A stretch of DNA of 64,000 nucleotides from DAHUXN01 sp963811805 (GCA_963811805.1 CAWESU010000003.1:300738-364737), one strand, 5' to 3'; positions 9,244 through 18,695 are shown, counted from the first letter of the stretch. Numbers and translations are program-made. The notes: generated by a model from the letters alone, not told the origin.

Positions 9244-9951
9244 ATGCTCCGCACAGTTCTAGCCGTCACGTCTCTCGCGCTCTACATCATTGTCGTTGGG
9301 CTGCCGGTGATCGCCTATTCGCTGCTCAGAGGAACCAGCGATTTTCTCTACCGCGCGGGCAAGTGGGGAATCGGTGCTTCGATGCGCTTAGCGGGCGTGC
9401 GGGTGCGGACAGAGGGTACTGAAAATATTCCGGCGGGCGTGTGCGTCTTTGCCGCGAACCATGTGAGCAATTTGGACCCGCCCGCGGCGTTGCTCGGCGT
9501 CCCCCGGCGCATTTCGTTCCTCGCCAAAAAGGAAGTGTTCAATGTTCCGGTGGTGCGCACGGCGCTGCGCCTCGGAAAAATCGTGCCAGTGGATCGTGAG
9601 CACACTGAAGCAGCCATCGCCAGCATCGACCAGGCGGTCGCTATTCTGCGCGAGGGAATTTCGTTTTTCGTGTTCCCCGAGGGGACGCGCAGCAGGGACG
9701 GCAGCCTCAAGGCCTTTAAGAAAGGCACCTTCGTCATGGCGATCCGCGCCGGCGTGCCTGTGGTTCCGGTCTCGATCTTAGGAAGCCGCGAACGCATGCC
9801 CAAGGGAAAGCTCTCGACTGTGCCGGGCGAAATTTTGCTTCGCTTTGGCGCGCCCATCGACAGCACGCAATATGCCGTCGACGAGCGCGAAGAGCTGCTC
9901 GAGCGCGTCCGCGCCGCCGTCGCGTCGGGCTTGGAGAGTCCGCGCTCGTAG
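9244..9951 (+). CDS. plsC: 1-acyl-sn-glycerol-3-phosphate acyltransferase (PlsC family)
   Basis: The 235-residue membrane-associated protein has one N-terminal hydrophobic helix, then the acyltransferase blocks NHVSNLDPP (HX4D catalytic motif, about residue 77) and FPEGTRSRDGSLKAFKKG (substrate-binding block III, about 141), with PVVPVSILGSRERMPKG following. It acylates lysophosphatidic acid at sn-2 in phospholipid synthesis. Spacing from the upstream gene is 74 bp and AT-rich (TATATT at about 9223), so it may have its own promoter. Confidence 0.92.
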   Translation: MLRTVLAVTSLALYIIVVGLPVIAYSLLRGTSDFLYRAGKWGIGASMRLAGVRVRTEGTENIPAGVCVFAANHVSNLDPPAALLGVPRRISFLAKKEVFNVPVVRTALRLGKIVPVDREHTEAAIASIDQAVAILREGISFFVFPEGTRSRDGSLKAFKKGTFVMAIRAGVPVVPVSILGSRERMPKGKLSTVPGEILLRFGAPIDSTQYAVDEREELLERVRAAVASGLESPRS

Positions 9952-9979
9952 CGCCATAACAGGTCAGCCACGCAGCGGT

Positions 9980-10600
9980 CTACGGTAGGCGAATCACCAA
10001 TTTCGGTACGTTCGGCGAGCGGCGGGGATACACAACGCGGGTGACGAGATTAGGGCGTTTGACGATGACCAATACAGTGGGATCGGATATAAGGTTAACG
10101 CTTGCTTCGCCTGCCGCATCCGTTTCGTAGCCTTCTTCGTGCTTGGCTGATACGTCGCGCGCAATGACAGTGGCCCCGGAGACCGGCTTTCCGTCCCTTT
10201 CTAGAACTTCGATTAGTAGGGAGGGCGCGCCCACAAACGCAACATTGTCCTGCGTGCCGAGCGCCTGAAGGGTAAGTGTGATTTCTACTGGATTCTCGCC
10301 TGTCAGGAACTCGCGCACATCGGTTTTCCAGAGCGCGTACGGATACGCAGCTATAACGCGATACAAGCCACGAGGCAGGATCGCCTCGGCCACCTTTCCT
10401 TCTTTGTCCGTTAGCGCCCGCGATACTTCGTGGCCGTCGTAGAGCGCTTTCAAAATGACTAGAGCGTTCGGAAATGGTGCGCCGGTGGGATCTGTCACAC
10501 GAAAATGGACTATGTCGGCTAGTGCCGATTCCGAGCTGAGCGCGAAAGACAAGGCAAATAGGCATCCGAGCCAACTCAAATTCCTCAATGTTAGTCGCAT
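9980..10600 (-). CDS. Secreted protein with carboxypeptidase-regulatory-like domain, function unknown
   Basis: The 206-residue product starts at the ATG whose complement ends at 10600, preceded by GGGAGG at good spacing; the longer upstream extension overlaps lpxD and is rejected. Residues 1-30 form a signal peptide (hydrophobic LSWLGCLFALSFALSSESALA). Two transthyretin-like beta-sandwich repeats follow (VTDPTGAPFPNALVILKA and ERDGKPVSGATVIARDVSA), the pattern of CarboxypepD_reg domains common in Acidobacteriota cell-envelope proteins. It is probably periplasmic or outer-membrane associated. It lies 25 bp downstream of lpxD on the same strand and may be co-transcribed with it. Confidence 0.78.
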   Translation of the reverse strand: MRLTLRNLSWLGCLFALSFALSSESALADIVHFRVTDPTGAPFPNALVILKALYDGHEVSRALTDKEGKVAEAILPRGLYRVIAAYPYALWKTDVREFLTGENPVEITLTLQALGTQDNVAFVGAPSLLIEVLERDGKPVSGATVIARDVSAKHEEGYETDAAGEASVNLISDPTVLVIVKRPNLVTRVVYPRRSPNVPKLVIRLP

Positions 10601-10625
10601 AAGGTTAGGCCTCCCGTCTGAATGG

Positions 10626-11657
10626 TCATTTCCCCTCAATCGCGGCGCGAAGGCGCGCGACTTCTTTCTCGAGCGCGCGAAACTCACGCTGCAGTTCCGG
10701 CAATCGGTGAAACACGCCGGTGGCGCGCAGCCAGTTTTTGTTTTCGAACGCGGGCGAGCCGGAAAAAATCGCGCCCTCCGGCACGTCGTGCGAAACGGCG
10801 CTCTGGGCCGTCAGCACCGCGCCGTCGCCGATGTGAAGGTGCCCCGCCGCGGCGGATTGCCCGGCCATAATGCATCGATTGCCGATAATAGACGAACCCG
10901 CCAGACCGACTTGTCCGCAGAGAAGCGTGTCCTCGCCGACTTTGCACGCGTGGCCTACCTGGACAAGGTTGTCGATTTTCGCGCCGCGCCCGATGCGCGT
11001 TTCGCCGACGGTAGCGCGGTCGATAGCGCTATTTGCCTGAATTTCCACGTCGTCTTCGATGATCGCTGGGCCCATCTGCTGCATCTTGCGCCAGCGCCCA
11101 TTCTTTTCGCGCGCGAAGCCGAAGCCGTCGGTGCCGATGACCGCGCCGTTCTGCAAAATCACGCGATTGCCGATCTGGCAATGCTCGCGGACCACGGTGT
11201 GGCTGTGCGCGAAAAAATTGTCACCGATGCGCGCCCCGCGATAAATGCTCACAAAGCTGTGCAGAACGGCTTTGCGGCCGATGACCACGTCGTCGTCGAT
11301 AAAGCAGAACGGGCCAATATGCGCGTCGGGTGAAATCTTCGCGGTTTTTGACACCGCGGCCGTGGGATGAATGCCCGGCTCGTAGCGAGGCGTCTGGTAG
11401 AAAAGCTCAATGGCGTGCGCGAACGACAGGTAAGGATCGTCGGCGCGCAGCATGGGGAGGGGAATTCCTTCTTCTTTGCGGCCGACAATAATAGCCGACG
11501 CGCGCGTCTTGTCGACGTCCCGGCGATACCGGCGATTCGACAGGAACGTGAGCTGGCCCGGTTGCGCGTCTTCGATTCCCGCGACTCCGGTGATTTCGAC
11601 CTCAGGGTCACCGTCGAGCTCGCATTCCAGACGCGCTGCGATTTCTTTGAGCTTCAT
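10626..11657 (-). CDS. lpxD: UDP-3-O-acylglucosamine N-acyltransferase
   Basis: The 343-residue product has the LpxD N-terminal uridine-binding domain (MKLKEIAARLECELDGDPEVEITG, then a VGRKEEGIPLPMLRADDPYLSFA segment) followed by a left-handed beta-helix of hexapeptide repeats from about residue 105 (AKISPDAHIGPFCFI). It includes the catalytic-His region HSFVSIYRGARIGDNFFAHSHT and a C-terminal coiled coil (LQREFRALEKEVARLRAAIE). It adds the N-linked acyl chain in lipid A synthesis, direct evidence for an outer membrane with lipid A. The start is the ATG at 11655-11657 behind GGGAGGG. Confidence 0.95.
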   Translation of the reverse strand: MKLKEIAARLECELDGDPEVEITGVAGIEDAQPGQLTFLSNRRYRRDVDKTRASAIIVGRKEEGIPLPMLRADDPYLSFAHAIELFYQTPRYEPGIHPTAAVSKTAKISPDAHIGPFCFIDDDVVIGRKAVLHSFVSIYRGARIGDNFFAHSHTVVREHCQIGNRVILQNGAVIGTDGFGFAREKNGRWRKMQQMGPAIIEDDVEIQANSAIDRATVGETRIGRGAKIDNLVQVGHACKVGEDTLLCGQVGLAGSSIIGNRCIMAGQSAAAGHLHIGDGAVLTAQSAVSHDVPEGAIFSGSPAFENKNWLRATGVFHRLPELQREFRALEKEVARLRAAIEGK

Positions 11658-11779
11658 GATCCCTCCCAACGCTAAGGCTTCTCTGGCTGCGACGCGATGT
11701 CCGCGCAGCCGGAAGACAGGAAATGTACAACAGATTGGCGACGCGGGACGAGGCGACAAGCTTTCCCGGCGGGAATCGG

Positions 11780-12319
11780 TCACTCTTCGAACAGTTTAGG
11801 CTGGGACGGTGATGCCCCCGCAGCAGCCTGCCGCCGCGCGATGCCGACAACTCCCAGCACTTTAATTTCGGTAAGCGCTGTGCGCGGTATGAAGATCCAC
11901 AGGCTATTTCCGTGGAGATCGGGCGGGGTGAGGCGCACACCGTTTTCCAGCATATCGACCAGATTGTTCGGGACAATCCCCTCGATACAATCGTTGTCCC
12001 GGAATAGACAGCGCACCCATAGGCCGTCGAGTTTCGGGCGGCTCAGGAACGCCTTGCGCTCGGGTTCACGCCGATCGGTAAATTCCCGAACGAAGTGGAT
12101 GCTCTTCACTTTGGCCATATCCAGGGTCAGGTATTCACCCTCCCGCGTGAGGAACTCGACCGAGGAGCCCTGTCCGAGCGTTCCAGGGTTCAGGTACCCT
12201 TGGACCTGGGTTTTGTCCAGCAGGACGACCAGCGCCTTTTTGTGCGTCGTGGCTGCGGCAGGCTTCTTCACCGGCTGGGTGCCTCGTCCCTGGAAAGCAG
12301 TTGCTAAAGAATGGCGCAT
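11780..12319 (-). CDS. Conserved-looking hypothetical protein, beta-rich
   Basis: Up to 179 residues; I recognise no characterised family. A basic N-terminus is followed by alternating beta-strand patterns with phrases such as KALVVLLDKTQVQGYLNPGT and WVRCLFRDNDCIEGIVPNNL, which look like two related small barrel-like repeats. The ATG at 12319 has no ribosome site, and a candidate -10 (complement of ATGTTA, 12320-12325) directly abuts it. The GTG at 12269-12271, preceded by GAGG, is therefore a realistic alternative start. A TTGACA box lies about 18 bp further upstream on the same strand. It is separated from lpxD by 122 bp on the same strand. Confidence 0.65.
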   Translation of the reverse strand: MRHSLATAFQGRGTQPVKKPAAATTHKKALVVLLDKTQVQGYLNPGTLGQGSSVEFLTREGEYLTLDMAKVKSIHFVREFTDRREPERKAFLSRPKLDGLWVRCLFRDNDCIEGIVPNNLVDMLENGVRLTPPDLHGNSLWIFIPRTALTEIKVLGVVGIARRQAAAGASPSQPKLFEE

Positions 12320-12349
12320 ATGTTATTGTCGCCGTCGGGATTTTGTCAA
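12320..12349 (-). promoter_or_regulatory. Candidate sigma70-type promoter for the minus-strand gene ending at 11780
   Basis: On the minus strand a perfect TTGACA (complement of 12344-12349) is followed, after an 18-bp spacer, by TAACAT (complement of 12320-12325, 4 of 6 matches to TATAAT). The -10 directly touches the ATG at 12319, which would make that ATG leaderless or unused and favours the internal GTG start. Confidence 0.45.
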
Positions 12350-12371
12350 GTTATTGTTTTATAAAGGGTTA

Positions 12372-12502
12372 GGAACGGAGTACTGCCGGAGTGACCGAAG
12401 AAGGGCAGATCCTCAAATCTGCTGCCGCTGTTCCCCTTAACTTGCTCTTCAGCAGTGGTTTAGGCCGTTTCGTCACTCAGCGAAACGCTACTCCGGTTGC
12501 CA
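12372..12502 (+). ncRNA. Candidate structured RNA or hairpin-rich repeat in the 316-bp gap before xerC/D
   Basis: Visible pairings are an outer stem CCGGAGT (12386-12392) with ACTCCGG (12490-12496), enclosing three hairpins. These are GCAGAT/ATCTGC (12405-12422, loop CCTCAA), TGCT/AGCA around 12443-12454, and CGTTTCG/CGAAACG (12466-12487, 8-nt loop). A competing stem GGAAC (12372-12376) with GTTCC (12430-12434) is mutually exclusive with the outer stem. CCA follows shortly after the outer stem. It resembles a cloverleaf, but there is no T-loop and no canonical D-arm, so I do not call a tRNA. It could be a structured RNA, a switch upstream of xerC/D, or a mobile palindromic repeat. The rest of the gap (to 12635) holds nothing else I recognise. 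Strand is uncertain. Confidence 0.4.
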
Positions 12503-12635
12503 GGCCTGTGTCAGGGAGCGGTTCCTTTGAAGCATTACATATCTCTAATCAATTGAATCAGTTAGCGTGGGTGTACTGAGACTCGCTCGTCGCACAGCCG
12601 TGGGCAAAGCTCCGTAGGACCAAAAGAGGGCACAG

Positions 12636-13520
12636 ATGGAAGGCGCCGTCAGCGCATTCCTTAATTACTTGCGCGTCGAAAAAGGGCTCTCGCAGAACAC
12701 CATGTTGGCCTATGGCCGCGATCTGCGGAAGTTCCGGGAATTTACCGAGGGGCGCGGTAGGAAGCTGGCTCAGCTCCGCCGCGATGACATCGTCGATTTC
12801 CTGACGTCTCTCTATCACTCCGGGCTGGACAGCCGCTCCGTGGCGCGCCACTTGGTTTCCACTCGAAGTTTCTTGCGATTCTGCCAAGTGGAAGGATCCA
12901 TCGTGGAAGACCCGTCGGCTTACGTGGAGACGCCAAAGTTCCGCATGCGGCTTCCAGCGCATTTGAGCGTTGAGGAAGTGAATCGCCTGCTGGCGCAGCC
13001 CGACGTGACCACGCTGGTGGGCATGCGCGACCGCGCCATGATTGAGCTGCTTTATTCCGCCGGACTGCGCGTATCGGAATTGGTCAACCTGCGTTTGGGC
13101 GATCTGCAGATGGAGACGGGCTGCGTCCGCTGCATTGGGAAAGGAAACAAAGAACGCTTGGTACCCATGGGACGCACGGCGATTACTGCGGTGAAGGCCT
13201 ATCTGAATGGGTCGCGCCAGGCGCTGAGCGGCAGAACCACCTCGCCGTATCTTTTTCTGAATCGATTCGGCGTGCGCATCGGGCGCATAGGGTTTTGGAA
13301 AAAACTTGCCGAGTACGGCCGGCATGCCGGGCTGCGCTTGAAATTGAAACCGCACATGCTGCGCCACAGTTTTGCGACGCATCTGCTCGAGCGCGGCGCC
13401 GATTTGCGCTCCGTACAGCTCATGTTGGGCCATGCCGATATTTCGACCACGCAGATTTACACGCATGTGGTGAAGGACCGGCTGAAGGAAGTTTACAAAC
13501 AGCATCATCCGCGGGCATAA
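12636..13520 (+). CDS. xerD: Site-specific tyrosine recombinase XerC/XerD
   Basis: The 294-residue product has an N-terminal SAM-like core-binding domain (VSAFLNYLRVEKGLSQNTMLAY) and a C-terminal tyrosine recombinase catalytic domain. Visible active-site residues are Arg in SAGLRVSELVNLRLGDL, Lys in GKGNKERLVPMG, His and Arg in HMLRHSFATHLLERG, the His of LGHADISTTQIY, and the nucleophile Tyr in QIYTHV. It resolves chromosome dimers at dif. Length and motifs fit XerC or XerD equally; the D assignment is a guess. The ATG at 12636 has no very strong ribosome site. Confidence 0.9.
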   Translation: MEGAVSAFLNYLRVEKGLSQNTMLAYGRDLRKFREFTEGRGRKLAQLRRDDIVDFLTSLYHSGLDSRSVARHLVSTRSFLRFCQVEGSIVEDPSAYVETPKFRMRLPAHLSVEEVNRLLAQPDVTTLVGMRDRAMIELLYSAGLRVSELVNLRLGDLQMETGCVRCIGKGNKERLVPMGRTAITAVKAYLNGSRQALSGRTTSPYLFLNRFGVRIGRIGFWKKLAEYGRHAGLRLKLKPHMLRHSFATHLLERGADLRSVQLMLGHADISTTQIYTHVVKDRLKEVYKQHHPRA

Positions 13521-13587
13521 GAATAGGGGCAAGAGAAAAAGCAGGATTACAAAACGCTTTTGAGATTTGCTGGAGGCTGAATCATCC

Positions 13588-15120
13588 ATGCCTGACTACA
13601 TGTACCTGTTGGAAAGCCGGCTTTCGCCCGAGCAGCGCGCTGTGCTGCTTCGCGTTCAGGAGCTGGCCCGCGCGCAGGATTCGAATGTGTACCTGACGGG
13701 CGGAGCCGTCCGCGATCTGATTTCCGGCATGCCGCTGCGCGATTTGGACTTCACCATCGAAGGCAATCCTGTGCGCATGGTGCGGGAACTCGAGAAAGGC
13801 GGCGCGCGCGCCGTTCTGGAAGATGAGCGGTTGCGCCACTACGAGCTGATTTTCGCCGGCGAGGTGGACGGCTCGATCTCCGCGGCGCGGGACGAATTCT
13901 ATGCGCGGCCCGGCGCCAAGCCTGAGTTGCGCTGGTCGACGGTGATGGAGGATTTGCGGCGGCGCGATTTTTCGATCAACGCCGTGGCCATATCCCTGAA
14001 TCCGGCTTCGCGCGGATTGCTGCTGGATCCCACCAACGGTCTTGCCGACCTGGAGCGGCGTGAAGTCCGCGTGCTTTCCATTCACGCCTTCACCAATCAG
14101 CCGGTTCGCCTGCTGCGCGCGCTGCGATTCTGTGCCCGCATGGGATTCAAGATGGAGCAGCGCACTCAGGAGTGGTTCGATCTGGCCATCGAGCGCGGCT
14201 TGCACGAAACTATCGAGAATCGCGCGGCAGGCAAAGAAGTAATGGATGTAGGCAGGGAAGATGCCGCGGCCGCCATTTTGAAGCTCTGGGAATCTCACAA
14301 ACTGCTCGAGGTCATTCATCCGAAATTGCAACGCCGGCGGCCGGATTACGACGGCTTGTCCAAACTGGCGAAGTCCAAGGAAGGATTCATGGCCGCCGGG
14401 ATCCGCGGGCGCTACAAGATACCCACGGTTTTCTACATTTTCCGCAGGCTGGAGCCGCGAATGGCCGCAGCGCTGAAGAATTTGGAGATTCCCGCCGCCG
14501 AGGAAGCCAAAGTTCTTCACCTTCCGCACGAGGCAAAAAAACTCCTGCAGCTTCTTCGAGGCGGCAAGACGAAGACCGCGCGCCAGGCATATGACGTCAT
14601 TTCCGCAGCGCCAACGGATATTCTGGTTTTCATGACCTCGGAATTTCGAAATCCCAAGGCCGCGGGAAAAATCAGAAACTATCTGCAAAAGTGGCGGCCG
14701 ATGCGGCTGAATTTGCCGGCGGCGGAGTTGGAAAGCCTCGGCGTCCCGCACGGGTCCAAGTTCGATAAAATTTTGGAACAGTTCTTTGACCTTCAATTGC
14801 GGGGAAGAGGCAAGACTCCGCCCGAGGTGGCAAAACTTCTCAAGCAGCTTGCCGGCATCAAGGACGAACCGAAGCCGAAGGAAGAGAAAAAGAAGAAACG
14901 CGGCAAGGCTCTTGAAACCGCCGGAGCAAACCGCGCCGCAAAACGCGATTCGGAAGCCGCGAAAGAGTCTGCCGGAGTTGCCATCGCGGCGGAGCCAGCC
15001 GCCACCAAAACCGTGGCGCACACGGGCAAAGCCGCGCCGCAAAAGCACGCTCGTTCGCAGGCCGCGCACAAAGCGTCCGGTAAGGCGTCTGCGCAACGAA
15101 AGAAGTCAGCGCGCCGCTGA
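13588..15120 (+). CDS. tRNA nucleotidyltransferase/poly(A) polymerase family protein
   Basis: The 510-residue product has the class II nucleotidyltransferase head VYLTGGAVRDLISGMPLRDLDFTIEG with the two metal-binding Asp, then the ATP/RNA-binding helices DLRRRDFSINAVAISL, LLLDPTNGLADLERREVRVL and FTNQPVRLLRALRFCARMGF. The C-terminal about 80 residues form a Lys/Ala-rich low-complexity tail (KEEKKKKRGKAL onward), probably disordered and RNA-binding. CCA-adding and poly(A) activities cannot be separated by eye. I prefer the ATG at 13588 to the TTG at 13567 because GGAGG at 13572-13576 lies upstream only of the ATG. Confidence 0.85.
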   Translation: MPDYMYLLESRLSPEQRAVLLRVQELARAQDSNVYLTGGAVRDLISGMPLRDLDFTIEGNPVRMVRELEKGGARAVLEDERLRHYELIFAGEVDGSISAARDEFYARPGAKPELRWSTVMEDLRRRDFSINAVAISLNPASRGLLLDPTNGLADLERREVRVLSIHAFTNQPVRLLRALRFCARMGFKMEQRTQEWFDLAIERGLHETIENRAAGKEVMDVGREDAAAAILKLWESHKLLEVIHPKLQRRRPDYDGLSKLAKSKEGFMAAGIRGRYKIPTVFYIFRRLEPRMAAALKNLEIPAAEEAKVLHLPHEAKKLLQLLRGGKTKTARQAYDVISAAPTDILVFMTSEFRNPKAAGKIRNYLQKWRPMRLNLPAAELESLGVPHGSKFDKILEQFFDLQLRGRGKTPPEVAKLLKQLAGIKDEPKPKEEKKKKRGKALETAGANRAAKRDSEAAKESAGVAIAAEPAATKTVAHTGKAAPQKHARSQAAHKASGKASAQRKKSARR

Positions 15121-15204
15121 AGTGCGCGAGCGATTTGTTTTTCTCGACGGCCTCCTCTTCCGTCGTAGCCAAATCGGCGACACAAGACTAAGATAGAAAA
15201 CGAA

Positions 15205-18200
15205 ATGAGTTCTCCAGAGTTCGTCCACTTACACGTACACACCGACTACTCGCTTTTGGATGGCGCCTGCGAAATCGGCGAGCTGACCGCGGAAGCGGCC
15301 AGGCAAAAAATGCCGGCAGTTGCGGTCACCGATCACGGCAACCTTTTCGCAGCGGCGAATTTCTTCCACCAGGCAGCGACTTGCGGCGTGAAGCCCATCA
15401 TCGGCTGTGAGGTTTACGTCGCGCCGGACAGCCACAAGAACAAGAATGCCGATGCCGAGCGTTCCAATCACTTGGTTCTGCTTTGCGAAAACGACGAGGG
15501 GTACCGCAACCTCATCCGCCTGGTTTCCACGGGATTTCTGGACGGTTTTTATTACAAGCCGCGCATCGATCACGATCTATTGTCGAAGCACGGCCGCGGC
15601 CTGATCGCGCTTTCCGCCTGCTTGCGCGGCGAAGTCACCGAACACGTGCTCGAAGACCGCCACGAGCAGGCGCGGACGTCCGCCTACCGGCTGCAGGAGA
15701 TTTTCGGCAAGCAGAATTTCTTTTTGGAGGTGCAGGATCAAGGGCTCGACGTCGACCAGCGAGTGAACCAGGGAATCGTGCGCCTCGCGAAAGAAACGGG
15801 AATTCCGCTCGTCGCCACCAACGATTGCCATTATTTGACGCGTTCCGACGCGCACGCTCAGGAAGTGCTGCTGTGCATTCAGACCGGCAAGACCATGAGC
15901 GAGACGAACCGCATGCGTTTCGCCACCGACCAGTTCTACTTCAAGACCGCGCAAGAGATGGCTCTGGTCTTTCGCGAATTGCCGGATGCGCTCTCGCGCA
16001 CCATGGCCATTGCGGAGCGCTGCCACGTGAAGATCGACCGTGTGCAAAATCCGTTCCCGGAATTTAAGGTGCCGGCGAGCACAACCACGGATTCCTATTT
16101 CGAACGCGTGGTGCGTGAAGGCTTCGCGGAGCGCGTGCCGCCGCTCGAACGGCAGGCCAAGGAAGGGCGCTTGCGCTACCCGCTAGCCGTTTACGAACAG
16201 CGGCTGAACGACGAAATCGAGATGATCAAGAAAATGAATTTCTCCGGCTACTTCTTGATCGTCTGGGACTTCATTCGCTACGCGCGCACGCAAGGAGTTC
16301 CCGTTGGTCCGGGCCGAGGGTCGGCGGCGGGGAGTTTGGTCAGCTACGCTCTGCGGATCACCGATGTGGACCCGCTGCAATACGATTTGCTTTTCGAGCG
16401 CTTCCTGAATCCCGAGCGCATTTCCATGCCGGATATCGACATCGACTTCTGCATGCGGCGGCGCGGCGAAGTGATCGATTACGTGCGGCAAAAATACGGC
16501 GAGCAGAACGTCGCGCAAATTATTACGTTTGGAACCATGGCGGCGAAGGCGGCGTTGAAAGACGTGGGCCGCGCGCTGGACATGCCCTATGGCGACGTGG
16601 ATCGCCTCGCGAAGCTGGTGCCGAACCAGTTGAACGTCACCCTGGAAGATGCGCTGAAAGATCCTTCGCCTCTTGCCGTTCAGCGAGATAAGGACGAGCG
16701 CGTCAAGGAATTGATCGAAGTTGCGCTTCGACTCGAAGGCCTCGCCCGTCACGCTTCAACGCACGCTGCCGGCGTGGTGATTTCTCCGCGCCCGTTGATG
16801 GAGATCGTTCCTTTGTATCGCTCCTCACGCGACGAAATCACGACGCAGTACGACATGAACGCGCTCGAACGAATCGGCCTGCTGAAGATGGACTTTCTCG
16901 GCCTGACCACGCTAACCGTGCTCGACGACGCGGTCGCGCTCATCAAGCAGAATCGCGGCGCGGATATCAAGCTTTCCGAGCTGCCGCTCGACGACGCGAA
17001 CACTTACGCCATTTTTGCCAGGGCCGACGTGTCCGGCATTTTCCAGTTTGAGTCTCACGGCATGCGCGAAATTTTGCGGCGCTATCAGCCGACGCGACTG
17101 GAAGACTTGACCGCGCTCAACGCGCTGTACCGTCCGGGGCCGATTCAGGGCGGAATGATCGACGACTTCATCTCCCGAAAGCACGGAAAGAAAAAAGTCG
17201 TTTACGACCTGCCGGAACTGGAAGAGATCCTGTCGGAAACTTACGGTGTGATTCTTTATCAGGAACAGGTGATGCAGATCGCTAATCGCCTCGCGGGCTT
17301 TTCGCTGGGTGAAGCCGACATTCTTCGCCGCGCCATGGGAAAAAAGAAGCGCGAAGAGATGGCTGCGCAGCGCGAGAAGTTCCTTGCCGGCAGCGCCGCG
17401 CGCAAAGTTCCCGCGAAAAAGGCCGAGAAGATTTTCGATCTGATGGCGGAGTTTGCCGGCTACGGTTTCAACAAATCGCACTCCTGCGCCTACGCGCTGC
17501 TGGCGTATCAAACTGCCTATCTGAAGGTGCATTTCCCAGTGGAATTCATGGCAGCGCTGCTTACTTCGGAAACCGGCAACACCGAAAAGGTGGTGAAATA
17601 CATTCACGAGTCTCGCGGAATGGGCATTCGCGTCTTGCCGCCGGACGTGCACCAGAGCAGTTTGTATTTCACGCCTGTTGGCGAAGACATTCGCTTCGGT
17701 TTGGCCGCGATTAAGAACGTCGGCGAGAACACCGCGAAGGCCATCTGTGAAGCGCGCGCTGAGCGCGGCAATTTCCCCAATATTTACGGATTCTGCTCGG
17801 CGATCGATTCGCGATTTTTGAATCGCCGCGTCCTGGAGAGCTTGGTGAAAGCGGGCGCCATGGACTGCTTCGGCGCGCCGCGAGCGCAGCTTTGGGCGGC
17901 CATCGAAGGCGCGATGAGCCATGGCCAGAAAATGGAACACCAGCGTACCGTGGGACAGCACGGCCTTTTTCTGGGCGGGGCGAGTCAAGCGCCCGCGGAC
18001 GACGGGCCGAATCTTCTGCCGGAAGCCGAAGATTGGAGCGAAGATCAGCAGCTCTCGGGTGAACACGCCGTTCTCGGCTTTTACGTCTCCGGCCATCCTT
18101 TGGACAAATATGCCGGGCGCTTGAGCGATCTGGGCGTGGTTGAATTGGGCTCGCTTGAACAAAAGCCAAACGGTGAAGACCTGGTCATCGCCGGTATTAT

Positions 18201-18672
18201 TGTGCAGACCCGGCCCATGCGTTCCAGAAAAGGGGCGCGGTGGGCGATTTGCCGCGTTCAGGATCAGACCGGCGGCGTCGAAGCGCTCGTTTTCCCGGAA
18301 GCCTTCCAGCGTTACGAAACGATATTGAAAGGCGCTACGCCGTTGGCCATGCGCGGACGGGTCAGTATCGAAGACGCCGGAACGCGATTCGTTGTCTCCG
18401 ACATTCGCTTACTTGAACAGCTTTCCGAAAGAAAAACGGACCTGATGCGCGTGCGCGTGGACCTTCGTGCGCTGGATACCAAAGCGATGGACACGTTACA
18501 GGCGCTCTTCGCGGAGCGGCCCGGCCGCTGCCGTGTCGCATTCGAATTGATTTCGCAGGACGGAGTCTCCGCGACGCTGGAAGCGGAAAAGCGCGTCGAG
18601 CCGGCTCCGGAATTGGTTGATCGTGTGCGGGCGATTTGCGGCCCGGACTCGGTCGCGGTACTACGCGCCTGA
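15205..18672 (+). CDS. dnaE: DNA polymerase III alpha subunit
   Basis: At 1155 residues the length is typical of DnaE1. The N-terminal PHP domain starts FVHLHVHTDYSLLDGACEI. The polymerase core shows PGRGSAAGSLVSYALRITDVDP and the catalytic PDIDIDFCMRRRGEVIDYV near residue 410, then MDFLGLTTLTVLDDAV and GYGFNKSHSCAYALLAYQTAYLK. An OB fold lies near residue 1000 (VIAGIIVQTRPMRSRKGARW). It is the replicative polymerase. Its stop is 24 bp before accA; dnaE-accA adjacency is common in bacteria. Confidence 0.97.
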   Translation: MSSPEFVHLHVHTDYSLLDGACEIGELTAEAARQKMPAVAVTDHGNLFAAANFFHQAATCGVKPIIGCEVYVAPDSHKNKNADAERSNHLVLLCENDEGYRNLIRLVSTGFLDGFYYKPRIDHDLLSKHGRGLIALSACLRGEVTEHVLEDRHEQARTSAYRLQEIFGKQNFFLEVQDQGLDVDQRVNQGIVRLAKETGIPLVATNDCHYLTRSDAHAQEVLLCIQTGKTMSETNRMRFATDQFYFKTAQEMALVFRELPDALSRTMAIAERCHVKIDRVQNPFPEFKVPASTTTDSYFERVVREGFAERVPPLERQAKEGRLRYPLAVYEQRLNDEIEMIKKMNFSGYFLIVWDFIRYARTQGVPVGPGRGSAAGSLVSYALRITDVDPLQYDLLFERFLNPERISMPDIDIDFCMRRRGEVIDYVRQKYGEQNVAQIITFGTMAAKAALKDVGRALDMPYGDVDRLAKLVPNQLNVTLEDALKDPSPLAVQRDKDERVKELIEVALRLEGLARHASTHAAGVVISPRPLMEIVPLYRSSRDEITTQYDMNALERIGLLKMDFLGLTTLTVLDDAVALIKQNRGADIKLSELPLDDANTYAIFARADVSGIFQFESHGMREILRRYQPTRLEDLTALNALYRPGPIQGGMIDDFISRKHGKKKVVYDLPELEEILSETYGVILYQEQVMQIANRLAGFSLGEADILRRAMGKKKREEMAAQREKFLAGSAARKVPAKKAEKIFDLMAEFAGYGFNKSHSCAYALLAYQTAYLKVHFPVEFMAALLTSETGNTEKVVKYIHESRGMGIRVLPPDVHQSSLYFTPVGEDIRFGLAAIKNVGENTAKAICEARAERGNFPNIYGFCSAIDSRFLNRRVLESLVKAGAMDCFGAPRAQLWAAIEGAMSHGQKMEHQRTVGQHGLFLGGASQAPADDGPNLLPEAEDWSEDQQLSGEHAVLGFYVSGHPLDKYAGRLSDLGVVELGSLEQKPNGEDLVIAGIIVQTRPMRSRKGARWAICRVQDQTGGVEALVFPEAFQRYETILKGATPLAMRGRVSIEDAGTRFVVSDIRLLEQLSERKTDLMRVRVDLRALDTKAMDTLQALFAERPGRCRVAFELISQDGVSATLEAEKRVEPAPELVDRVRAICGPDSVAVLRA

Positions 18673-18695
18673 CGCTTGTTCACAAAAGGATTCTC

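Noticed and set aside
12385..12502. tRNA-Sec- or tRNA-Leu-like gene
   Set aside because: The outer stem and a CCA are present and one hairpin loop contains TCAA, but there is no T-loop consensus, no recognisable D-arm, the hairpin loop has the wrong size, and 118 nt is too long.
12391..12579. 62-codon open frame before xerC/D
   Set aside because: It lies within the hairpin-rich element, lacks a ribosome site and shows no protein-like pattern.
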